From: Chloroflexota bacterium
GTDB taxonomy: Bacteria; Chloroflexota; Dehalococcoidia; DSTF01; RBG-16-68-14
Assembly (NCBI GenBank): GCA_022561355.1
Contig: JADFRJ010000142.1
Location: 1 to 6,261 of the forward strand
DNA: 6,261 nt
Direction: 5' to 3'
Shown here: piece by piece, positions 1-5,770 of the stretch
Numbering within the stretch: position 1 is the first letter of the stretch
Layout: each line of letters begins with the position of its first letter
Made by a program: the position numbers and the translations under genes
The notes under the pieces: generated by a model
The model's input: the letters and a program-made list of their open reading frames with translations, nothing else
The model's database searches: none
What the model was told of the DNA's origin: nothing

Positions 1-21
1 GATGGGCAAAGGTGTGCGCTC

Positions 22-816
22 CTAGCGCGTAATGCGTGCCACCAGACAGATGCGATGAACCGTGAGCCGGATGCCTTCCGCCACGCTATGATCCGCGACT
101 ACTCGGTCGATCGGCGAAGCATCGGTCTGCGGGTCGAACGCTTCGACGCCTGGTGCTGTCTGGAGACGATAGACGAGCGCATCGCGCGAAGGGAAGACTT
201 CGGTAGAGAGATGGCTCTCGGCCACCAGCACCTCCAGAGCATGCTCTTCGTACAGTGCGGTCATCTCCTTAAGGCGGTCACGCGTTCGCCATGAATGCAT
301 CTGAGTGCGGGCGCCAAACGCCTGATCAAACTCGCGGGCGTTCTGGTCACCGATGGTGATCTCAAGCGCCAGACCGCCGGGCGCAAGGATGCGCAGCCCC
401 TCTCGCATGAAGTCCTCGTCCTCAGTCCAGGGACCACGTCGATTGATGATCGCGCTGGCGACATTGTCGCGGAGCGGAATGTGGCGGGCATCGGCTAGCA
501 GGAACTCAGCGTTCGCGCTGAGCCCGGCCTTCCGCTGCGCTGCCAGCCACAGCCGCCTGGCAGAATAATCCAGGCCAAGTGCCATTCGCACACGAGGGTA
601 GACCTCCGCGAGGAGCCACTCGCCGGTCCCCGTGCCGATATCGACGACGACGTCATCAGGGCTCAGGTATTCTCTGACGAGATCGGTGAAGCGATCCTCG
701 GGGTCGAAATCCTCACGTAGCGCGCGCAGTGCCCGCAATTCCTCCGTCGTGTATTGCCGACTGAGCGCGGCTGCGCGGTCCTCCATGTGATCCGTGGAGT
801 CGTACCACCGAGTCAT
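22..816 (-). CDS. class I SAM-dependent methyltransferase, substrate unknown
   Basis: A 264-residue protein with a Rossmann-type methyltransferase core. Motif I is VVDIGTGTGE at about residues 57-66 (the SAM-binding glycine loop), the acidic residue after strand 2 is D83 in GLDYS, and LLADARHIPL around residues 106-115 supplies the usual adenine-contacting Asp (D109). APGGLALEI at 145-153 resembles the post-motif III strand. The roughly 50-residue N-terminal helix-rich extension and the C-terminal third (after 160) would carry substrate specificity, and I recognise neither. The ATG overlaps the stop of the upstream HAD gene by 4 nt (ATGA), which implies translational coupling; no clear Shine-Dalgarno sequence precedes it. 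The stop TAG lies 21 nt from the left edge. It is most likely a cytosolic small-molecule or general methyltransferase; the family is confident, the substrate is not. Confidence 0.85.
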   Translation of the reverse strand: MTRWYDSTDHMEDRAAALSRQYTTEELRALRALREDFDPEDRFTDLVREYLSPDDVVVDIGTGTGEWLLAEVYPRVRMALGLDYSARRLWLAAQRKAGLSANAEFLLADARHIPLRDNVASAIINRRGPWTEDEDFMREGLRILAPGGLALEITIGDQNAREFDQAFGARTQMHSWRTRDRLKEMTALYEEHALEVLVAESHLSTEVFPSRDALVYRLQTAPGVEAFDPQTDASPIDRVVADHSVAEGIRLTVHRICLVARITR

Positions 817-1544
817 GATTCGTCGACGAGCGAAACCAGCTCGGTCAGCGACGTAATAGTGTGCTGTGGTGGCTCGATGTCGTCCGGCCAGGCCGCGTCG
901 TGGCGATTGATCCAGACCTGGCCCATGCCGGCATTCCGGGAACCCTCGACATCGGCCCAGGGCGTGTCGCCGACATAGAGCGCCTCTGCTGGCTCGATGC
1001 CCATGCGCTCGCAGGTTTGGCGAAAGATTGAGACGTGTGGCTTGTACACCCGCAGCTCCTCCGAGGAGATCACGGTCTCGAACGTCAGGCCGTTCTTCGC
1101 GATGCTGCCCAGCAGGAAGTCATCGTCCGCGTTCGAGAGGACGGCCAGCCGGCAGGAACGGCCCAACTTCCGCAACGTGTCGCGAACTTCGGGGTAGACC
1201 TCGGCGTCGGTGTGGAGGCCGGTGTAGGCGTCCGCGCCTAGCTCGCCTCCGGCATCGACACCCCAGAACTTAAACAGTTCGCCGAAGCGTTCGCGCCAGG
1301 AGTCCCAGAAGGTACGATACTCGAACGGCACGCCGCCAGTCGGCGGCCTAGCACTATGGCTCACGCCAAACCGGAGGTTCGAATCGCCCGACGTGTGCTT
1401 GATCCACTGTTGGTACGCTTCGCCCTGCGCCAGCGGATGACCAACTTCGCGCGCGATGCCGTCGAACAGTCGCTGGCGCGGCGGCTCATGGAGCTGTGCC
1501 AGCGTTTCGTAGTAGTCGAAGATGATGGCTTGGAGGTTGGCCAC
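813..1544 (-). CDS. HAD-superfamily hydrolase (dehalogenase/phosphatase-like)
   Basis: A 243-residue haloacid dehalogenase-superfamily protein with all four motifs: motif I FDYYETL with nucleophile D10, motif II LSNAD with S137, motif III K168 in RVYKPHVSIF, and motif IV GDTPWAD with D193 and D198. Residues about 16-120 form the helical C1-type cap. In most HAD phosphatases the residue two after the nucleophile is Asp (DxD); here it is Tyr (Y12), as in L-2-haloacid dehalogenases and several uncharacterised relatives, so the reaction cannot be assigned. The start is GTG at 1542-1544, the only start codon that keeps motif I, and no Shine-Dalgarno sequence is visible upstream. That start codon lies inside a 29-bp repeat copy (1540-1568). 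The stop overlaps the ATG of the methyltransferase. The family is confident; the substrate is unknown. Confidence 0.85.
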   Translation of the reverse strand: MANLQAIIFDYYETLAQLHEPPRQRLFDGIAREVGHPLAQGEAYQQWIKHTSGDSNLRFGVSHSARPPTGGVPFEYRTFWDSWRERFGELFKFWGVDAGGELGADAYTGLHTDAEVYPEVRDTLRKLGRSCRLAVLSNADDDFLLGSIAKNGLTFETVISSEELRVYKPHVSIFRQTCERMGIEPAEALYVGDTPWADVEGSRNAGMGQVWINRHDAAWPDDIEPPQHTITSLTELVSLVDES

Positions 1545-1568
1545 AGATGAACACAGATTGGCACAGAT
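1540..1568 (-). repeat. 29-bp triple-heptamer repeat, copy 1 (inverted relative to copies 2 and 3)
   Basis: On the minus strand this is three perfect ATCTGTG heptamers separated by CCA and TTC and closed by GC, so the heptamers sit on an exact 10-nt period. It lies 4 nt beyond the reconstructed stop codon of the GxxExxY pseudogene and supplies the GTG start codon of the HAD gene at 1542-1544. It matches copy 2 on the opposite strand at 23 of 29 positions in register, and shares an exact 15-mer CAGATGAACACAGAT (1544-1558) with it when slid by one heptamer. Confidence 0.85.
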
Positions 1569-1572
1569 GTGT

Positions 1573-1966
1573 CTAGAACACCATGCGCTTTACGTCGACC
1601 CGCTCCGGACCGAAGTTCAGTAGCAGGCCACCTTGATCCCGGTGGCTTTCAGGTAATGCAGCAGTTGAGCTTCGTGAGCGCTGGTTAGAACCTTCGCCGA
1701 CTTCAGTTCGCAGATCACCGACCTATTCACCAGAAGATCAGCGTAGTACACACCCACGTTTTGCTTCTTGTAGCTCACTTCGATCTCTGCCTGTTGCTGC
1801 ACCACTTCGAGACCCTGCTTTGAAGTTCGATGCACATTGCGTTTTCGTAGACCTTCTCCAAGAAGCCACCGCCCAGCTCGCCATGCACGGCGAACGCCGC
1901 GCCGATGATCTCCTGAGTCAGTTCTTGATGCGGATACCTTTCGGCCGCCTTCTTATCTGTGTTCAT
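1573..1966 (-). pseudogene. GxxExxY family protein (PD-(D/E)xK-like), two frameshifts
   Basis: Three consecutive reading frames together spell one GxxExxY protein of about 131 residues, the usual size for the family. The first frame (1966 down to about 1824) gives the N-terminus with LTQEIIGAAFAVHGELG and the name-giving motif G34-F-L-E37-K-V-Y40. The second frame (about 1823 down to 1629) gives SKQGLEVVQQQAEIEV, the YADLLV strand and CELKSA, the nuclease-like D...ExK pattern, then HEAQLLHYLKATGIKV. The third frame (1629 down to 1573) gives GLLLNFGPERVDVKRMVF and a TAG stop, the standard ending. One base appears missing near 1823-1825 and another in the G run near 1627-1630. No Shine-Dalgarno sequence precedes the ATG (1964-1966), which lies in repeat copy 2. 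The molecular function of the family is not established; a nuclease-like fold is inferred. Sequencing error is possible, but two indels here and none in the neighbours favours decay. Confidence 0.88.
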
Positions 1967-1983
1967 CTGCGCTTATCTGTGGC
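1955..1983 (+). repeat. 29-bp triple-heptamer repeat, copy 2
   Basis: On the plus strand: ATCTGTG, spacer TTC, ATCTGCG (one change), spacer CTT, ATCTGTG, then GC. The 10-nt period and the terminal GC are the same as in copy 1 but on the opposite strand, so the two bracket the GxxExxY gene as imperfect inverted repeats. The first four codons of the GxxExxY gene (MNTD) are encoded by the minus strand of this repeat. Confidence 0.85.
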
Positions 1984-2010
1984 TATTCTCGCCGCCATTT
2001 CGCGGTGGTC

Positions 2011-2039
2011 ATTTGTGCCTGTCTGTAAGGTTCTGTGGC
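2011..2039 (+). repeat. 29-bp triple-heptamer repeat, copy 3 (degenerate)
   Basis: On the plus strand: ATTTGTG, spacer CCT, GTCTGTA, spacer AGG, TTCTGTG, then GC. Length, 10-nt period and the GC end match copy 2, and 18 of 29 positions agree, mostly within the heptamers. It lies 27 nt to the right of copy 2 in the same orientation and 10 nt from the end of the YggX-like gene. It looks like an older, decayed copy. The 1984-2010 stretch between copies 2 and 3 has no gene; it holds only a weak CCGC/GCGG stem. Confidence 0.6.
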
Positions 2040-2049
2040 GACGCTTAGC

Positions 2050-2283
2050 CTACGCTTCCAGTTTTAGGAACTCTTTCATCGCGTTGCGCAGCTGCGCCCG
2101 ATGCTCCGGCAGGCCCAGGTTGAGGGTGTGGTGGTTGATTAGGTTGCCGGACATGGCGCGCCACTCGCCCCAGCAGTCGACGCAGATCGTCGCCTCGATT
2201 TTATCGCCGAGTGGGCCGCCCATCGGCGCCTCATCGAGCTGGTCTTTGTCCTGCGCGCAGCGGTCACACTTGATCGTGGCCAT
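2050..2283 (-). CDS. YggX-like Fe(2+)-trafficking family protein with a CxxC...CxxC site
   Basis: A 77-residue cytosolic protein. From about residue 21 it follows the YggX/Fe(2+)-trafficking pattern: a PxGxLGxxI segment (GGPLGDKI, 22-29), then C-x-x-CWGEW (34-41), LINHHTLNL (48-56), an H-R pair (61-62) and an acidic FLKLEA end. YggX proteins of gammaproteobacteria (about 90 residues, from memory) are linked to iron handling and protection of Fe-S clusters. Unlike those, this one has paired cysteines C6/C9 and C34/C37, which would form a zinc-ribbon or iron site. It starts 12 nt after the hemB stop with a strong Shine-Dalgarno sequence, so it probably belongs to the same transcript; an iron-related role next to heme synthesis is plausible but inferred. 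An unrelated small zinc-ribbon protein is the main alternative. Confidence 0.72.
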   Translation of the reverse strand: MATIKCDRCAQDKDQLDEAPMGGPLGDKIEATICVDCWGEWRAMSGNLINHHTLNLGLPEHRAQLRNAMKEFLKLEA

Positions 2284-2288
2284 GTGAA

Positions 2289-2294
2289 CTCCTT
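2289..2294 (-). promoter_or_regulatory. ribosome binding site of the YggX-like gene
   Basis: The minus strand reads AAGGAG followed by 5 nt and the ATG. It occupies most of the 12-nt gap after hemB and confirms the start of this short gene. Confidence 0.75.
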
Positions 2295-2295
2295 C

Positions 2296-3321
2296 TTAGG
2301 CGGAATGTTCCGCCGTACGATTCGCTGGGTCTTCCGAAAGCCAGCGTGCGGCTTCCTTCGCGTGGTAGGTAATGATGATATCAGCGCCCGCGCGCTTGAT
2401 CGACGTGAGTATCTCCAGCACGACGCGCGGCCCGTCCAGCCAGCCGTTACGCGCGGCCGCGTGGACCATCGAGTACTCGCCGCTGACGTTGTACGCGGCG
2501 AGCGGGATATCGAAGCGTTGGCGCGCCCGGGAGAGCACGTCCAGATACGCGAGCGCCGGTTTCACCATCACGATGTCCGCGCCTTCGGCGATGTCCGTCT
2601 CGATCTCCCGCAGCGCCTCGCGGACGTTCGGCGGGTCCATCTGATAGCCGCGGCGGTCGCCGAACTGCGGCGCCGAATCGGCGGCCTCGCGGAACGGCCC
2701 GTAGAACGCCGACGCGTACTTCGCGGAGTAGGCCATGATCGGCGTGCCCTCGAACTTCGCCTCGTCGAGCGCCGATCGGATGGCCGCGACGCGGCCGTCC
2801 ATCATGTCGGACGGCGCGATGACGTCCGCGCCGGCCCGCGCGTGCGAGACCGCGGTGCGCGAGAGCAGGCCGAGCGAGCTGTCGTTGTCGACTTCGCCGT
2901 CGACGACCACGCCGCAGTGGCCATGAGACGTGTACTCGCAGAGGCAGACGTCCGTCATCACGACCAGGCCGGGGTCGGCAGCCTTGAGTGTGCGGACCGC
3001 CTCCTGGACGATGCCGTCGTCCGCGTATGCCTCGCTGCCCTCTTCGTCCTTGGTGGCGGGCAGACCGAACAGCAACACGGCCGGCACACCGAGCTCGCGC
3101 AGCTCCTTCGCCTCGCCGGCCAACCGATCGAGCGAGAGGTGGTACTGGCCGGGCATCGATGGGATCTCTTCGCGCACGTCCTGTCCATGCGTGACGAACA
3201 GCGGATAGACGAAGTCGTCCGGCCGGAGCGTCGTTTCGCGCACGAGCCGGCGCAGCCCTTCGCTGCCACGCAGACGGCGGAAGCGCTCGATCGGAAGGTT
3301 CGTTGTGATGTCGATAGTCAT
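2296..3321 (-). CDS. hemB: delta-aminolevulinic acid dehydratase (porphobilinogen synthase)
   Basis: A 341-residue HemB, close to the usual 320-340 residues, which condenses two molecules of 5-aminolevulinate to porphobilinogen in the cytosol. The two Schiff-base lysines are visible: K201 in AYSAKYASAFYGPFR and K254 in MVKPALAYLD. The metal site DVCLCEYTSHGHC carries three cysteines (C126, C128, C136), the signature of the zinc-dependent type rather than the Asp-rich magnesium type. APSDMMDGRV (169-178) and NVSGEYSM (278-285) are further family signatures. The ATG follows the stop of the PAC2 gene by 2 nt, with an AGGA site within the end of that gene, so the two are very probably co-transcribed and coupled. 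It is separated from cobA-hemD only by the PAC2 gene. No defects are seen. Confidence 0.98.
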   Translation of the reverse strand: MTIDITTNLPIERFRRLRGSEGLRRLVRETTLRPDDFVYPLFVTHGQDVREEIPSMPGQYHLSLDRLAGEAKELRELGVPAVLLFGLPATKDEEGSEAYADDGIVQEAVRTLKAADPGLVVMTDVCLCEYTSHGHCGVVVDGEVDNDSSLGLLSRTAVSHARAGADVIAPSDMMDGRVAAIRSALDEAKFEGTPIMAYSAKYASAFYGPFREAADSAPQFGDRRGYQMDPPNVREALREIETDIAEGADIVMVKPALAYLDVLSRARQRFDIPLAAYNVSGEYSMVHAAARNGWLDGPRVVLEILTSIKRAGADIIITYHAKEAARWLSEDPANRTAEHSA

Positions 3322-3323
3322 GC

Positions 3324-4202
3324 TCAGTCCTGCCGGTGCTGCCGGAGATACGCCTCTAGGTCGCCCATCAGATCGCCCGCGGGCGGCAGGTCAGGCGTTC
3401 CAGCGCCGATCACGCCACTATCGATGCGCTGCTCCAATTCGGCCAGGTACATGCGCATCTCGTCGTTTTCGACGAGCGCGTCATCAACCTGCTTGACGAA
3501 ATCGCGGCTGGCTTCCTCTGCCTTGGCCAAGTCTGGCGCGAACGCGAACAGCTTGTCCAACTCCAGCAGGAGCGCGAGCGCCCCTTGCGGGTTGACCGCA
3601 TCGCCCAGGTACGGCGGCAGCCCCACCCAGAGGCTCGCGGCGGCTAGGCCGTTGCGACGCCAGGCATCGTGCAGAGCGCCGACGATGCCTGTCGGCCCTT
3701 CGTACTTGGTCCGGCTGATGGTGAGACCTTCCAGCCGCTTGGCCAGCTCCTCTTCCGTGCTGAAGCCCGTGACCGGTGGCGGGCGGCGGTGCGTCGTCGC
3801 GGCGACGAGCGCGCCCAGCGTGAGCAGGCGTTGCCCATCGAGCCGCTCGTAGAGGCTACGGATCGTGTCCGAAAACGTCCGCCACTTAAGGTGCGGCTCC
3901 GTGCCGATGAAGAGCACAACGTCCTCGCCGCCATCGTCATGCTTGTGGTAGTAGAAGCGGTTCCTGGGCCAGCGGAGGTCGCGCTGACCCTCATCGGTGA
4001 TGCGGATCTGCGGCCGCGTTACTGTGAAGTCGAAGAACTCCTCCGGGTCTATCGACGCGAAGAACTTGGCGTCCCAACTCTTGACGAGGTGGCGCACAGC
4101 GATCGTGGCCGCCCTGCCGGCGTCGTTCCAACCACGAAACGCGACGATGAACGTCGGCTTCCGCAGCTCCGGCAGCTCTCCCTCTAGCTGTAGATACTCC
4201 AT
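3324..4202 (-). CDS. PAC2 family protein (proteasome-assembly-chaperone-like)
   Basis: A 292-residue protein of the PAC2 family (named for proteasome assembly chaperone 2; bacterial members occur in Actinobacteria, Chloroflexota and others). Diagnostic stretches are FRGWNDAGRAAT (22-33), FDFTVTRPQIRI, LGALVAATTHRRPPPVTGF and KYEGPTGIVGALHDAW, followed by SLWVGLPPYL. The C-terminal 70 residues are charged and helical (EEASRDFVKQVDDALVENDEMRMYLAELEQ), probably a coiled coil, ending in a tail YLRQHRQD. It has no signal peptide or membrane segment. It sits between cobA-hemD (32-nt gap) and hemB (2-nt gap). No in-frame start codon exists upstream within the gap, which supports the ATG chosen. What a PAC2 protein does inside a tetrapyrrole operon is not known; proteasome assembly, or simple co-transcription, are possibilities only. 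Confidence 0.88.
   Translation of the reverse strand: MEYLQLEGELPELRKPTFIVAFRGWNDAGRAATIAVRHLVKSWDAKFFASIDPEEFFDFTVTRPQIRITDEGQRDLRWPRNRFYYHKHDDGGEDVVLFIGTEPHLKWRTFSDTIRSLYERLDGQRLLTLGALVAATTHRRPPPVTGFSTEEELAKRLEGLTISRTKYEGPTGIVGALHDAWRRNGLAAASLWVGLPPYLGDAVNPQGALALLLELDKLFAFAPDLAKAEEASRDFVKQVDDALVENDEMRMYLAELEQRIDSGVIGAGTPDLPPAGDLMGDLEAYLRQHRQD
3328..3331 (-). promoter_or_regulatory. ribosome binding site of hemB, inside the PAC2 gene end
   Basis: The minus strand has AGGA, then 6 nt, then the hemB ATG. The site overlaps the last codons of the PAC2 gene, so ribosomes finishing PAC2 are positioned to restart on hemB. Confidence 0.55.
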
Positions 4203-4211
4203 GCGGCTTCC

Positions 4212-4217
4212 ATTATA
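4212..4217 (-). promoter_or_regulatory. possible -10 box before the PAC2 gene
   Basis: A perfect TATAAT lies 9 nt ahead of the PAC2 ATG in the otherwise GC-rich 32-nt gap. Transcription from it would begin at or next to the ATG, giving a nearly leaderless message. No TTGACA-like -35 element is found 16-18 nt upstream, and a GGAAG just before the ATG could instead act as a Shine-Dalgarno site, so this is tentative. Confidence 0.3.
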
Positions 4218-4234
4218 GACGCGGCCATACAGCG

Positions 4235-5770
4235 TTAGCCGCCCTCGTTGCCAGCGAATAGCTCCAACGCCCGTACCAAGCCGGCAATCGTATGCTCTTC
4301 CGCTACCACGTCAGGCGCTCGTCCGAGCAGCTCTTCCGCGGTTGCCGCCGTGATCGGGCCAATGCAGGCGATCCGGCAGCGCTTGAGCGGCTCGATGTCG
4401 TCACCAAGCAGGCCAACGAGGTTCGTCACCGATGACGAACTCGCGAAGGTCGCGACATCGATTTCGCCGCCGCGTAGGCGGCGCAAGCCTTCGGCCAGCT
4501 CCGGCGATTCGTCCTCGGACGGTGGTTCGGCTACGTAGACCGTTACTTCGTCGACGTCCGCGCCGCGCTCCTTCAGCTCGTCCGCGAGCACGGCGCGCGC
4601 GCCTTCCGCGCACGGCACGAGGACGCGCTGACCGCTCATGTCCGCGTCGAGCGCGTCGAGCAGCCCCTCCGCTGTGTAGCGCTCCGGAGAGACGTCAACG
4701 GTGATGCCGTGGCGCTTGAGCGCCTGCGCCGTCGCGGGGCCGATAGCGGCGACCGAGGCGCGAACGCTCCGGGCGTCCAGACACTTCTTCTCCAGAACGT
4801 CGAAGAAGATGTCGACCGCGTTCGTGCTGGTGAAGATGAGCCAACTATAGAGACCGTCTTTTAGCGCACTGACCGCGGCGGTCAACTGCGTTTCGTCGTA
4901 GCGTTCTTTGATCGCGATGGTCGGCAGTTCGATCGCCTCCGCGCCGGCCTCGCTGAGCGCCCGCGAAAGCTCACTCGCTTGCTGACGCGTGCGCGTGACG
5001 AGAACGCGCTGGCCGTAGAGCGGCCGCGACTCGAACCAGTTCAGCGTGTCGCGCAGGCCGACGACGTCGCCTACGACGACGAGCGCCGGAGAGCTGAGGC
5101 CAGCATCCGCGACCTGTGCCGCGATCGTGCTCAGCTTGGCGGTGACGGTGCGCTGGCGCGGGAGCGTCCCCCATTCGACGACGGCAACGGCCGTATCCGC
5201 GGACCGGCCCGCCGCGATCAGGCGCTCCGCAATCCGATCGAGCTGCCCAACGCCCATCATGAGGACGAGCGTATCGACCGCCGTGGCCAGCTTCTCCCAA
5301 TCGACATCCTGCTCCCCCTTCGCGGGGTCTTCGTGCCCTGTCACGAACGCGACCGACGCCGCCAAGCCGCGGTGCGTGACTGGAATGCCCGCATAGGCCG
5401 CGGCCGCGATGGCGGACGTCACGCCCGGCACCACCTCGAACCGTACGTCCGCCTCGGCGAGCGCTTGCGCCTCTTCGCCGCCGCGTCCGAACACGAACGG
5501 GTCGCCGCCCTTCAGCCGGACGACGCTCCCTCCCTGCTTGGCGCGCGCGACGAGCAGCGCGTTAATCTCTTCCTGCTTCATCGTGTGCCGATCGGGCTGT
5601 TTGCCCACGTAGATACGCTCCGCATCCTCGGGAGCGAGGTCAAGCAGGCGCTCGTTCACGAGCCGGTCGTAGACCACAACGTCGGCCCGCGCCAGCGCTT
5701 CCGAAGCCGCGACCGTAATCAGGCCGGGGTCGCCCGGGCCCGCGCCTACCAAGAACACACGGCCGCTCAC
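4235..5770 (-). CDS. cobA-hemD: uroporphyrinogen-III C-methyltransferase / uroporphyrinogen-III synthase fusion
   Basis: A 511-residue two-domain protein. Residues 1 to about 245 are a SUMT (CobA/CysG-A type): LVGAGPGDPGL (7-17), YDRLVNERLL (34-43), the hallmark GGDPFVFGRGGEE (88-100), VVPGVTSA (113-120), GIPVTHRG (128-135) and TGHEDP. It transfers two methyl groups from SAM to uroporphyrinogen III, giving precorrin-2 for siroheme and cobalamin. Residues about 250-511 are a HemD-type synthase, recognised from GQRVLVTRTRQQASELSRAL, LIFTSTNAV, AAIGPATAQAL, the ERYTAEGLL segment and TFASSSSVTNLVGLLG; this domain closes hydroxymethylbilane to uroporphyrinogen III. The fusion hands product directly between consecutive steps and is known in several bacterial phyla. 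It starts at GTG (5768-5770) within a GTGA overlap with the hemC stop. No dehydrogenase/chelatase (CysG-B) domain is present, so later siroheme steps must be encoded elsewhere. Confidence 0.96.
   Translation of the reverse strand: MSGRVFLVGAGPGDPGLITVAASEALARADVVVYDRLVNERLLDLAPEDAERIYVGKQPDRHTMKQEEINALLVARAKQGGSVVRLKGGDPFVFGRGGEEAQALAEADVRFEVVPGVTSAIAAAAYAGIPVTHRGLAASVAFVTGHEDPAKGEQDVDWEKLATAVDTLVLMMGVGQLDRIAERLIAAGRSADTAVAVVEWGTLPRQRTVTAKLSTIAAQVADAGLSSPALVVVGDVVGLRDTLNWFESRPLYGQRVLVTRTRQQASELSRALSEAGAEAIELPTIAIKERYDETQLTAAVSALKDGLYSWLIFTSTNAVDIFFDVLEKKCLDARSVRASVAAIGPATAQALKRHGITVDVSPERYTAEGLLDALDADMSGQRVLVPCAEGARAVLADELKERGADVDEVTVYVAEPPSEDESPELAEGLRRLRGGEIDVATFASSSSVTNLVGLLGDDIEPLKRCRIACIGPITAATAEELLGRAPDVVAEEHTIAGLVRALELFAGNEGG

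Noticed and set aside
1992..2006. Hairpin as an intrinsic terminator after the YggX-like gene
   Set aside because: The stem is only CCGC/GCGG with a loop of about six bases and is not followed by a T tract on the minus strand.
1540..2039. CRISPR array
   Set aside because: The short heptamers are separated by only 3 nt and the units are on both strands with a gene between; there are no spacers of CRISPR length and no cas genes.
1820..2287. A 155-codon plus-strand open frame across the repeats
   Set aside because: It is antisense to the GxxExxY start and the YggX-like gene, and part of its translation is only the repeat DNA; no start-site or family support.
2284..3852. A 522-codon open frame on the plus strand
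   Set aside because: It lies opposite hemB and most of the PAC2 gene, is Arg/Val/Ala-rich low-complexity in translation with no recognisable domain, and is explained by high GC at third positions of the true genes.
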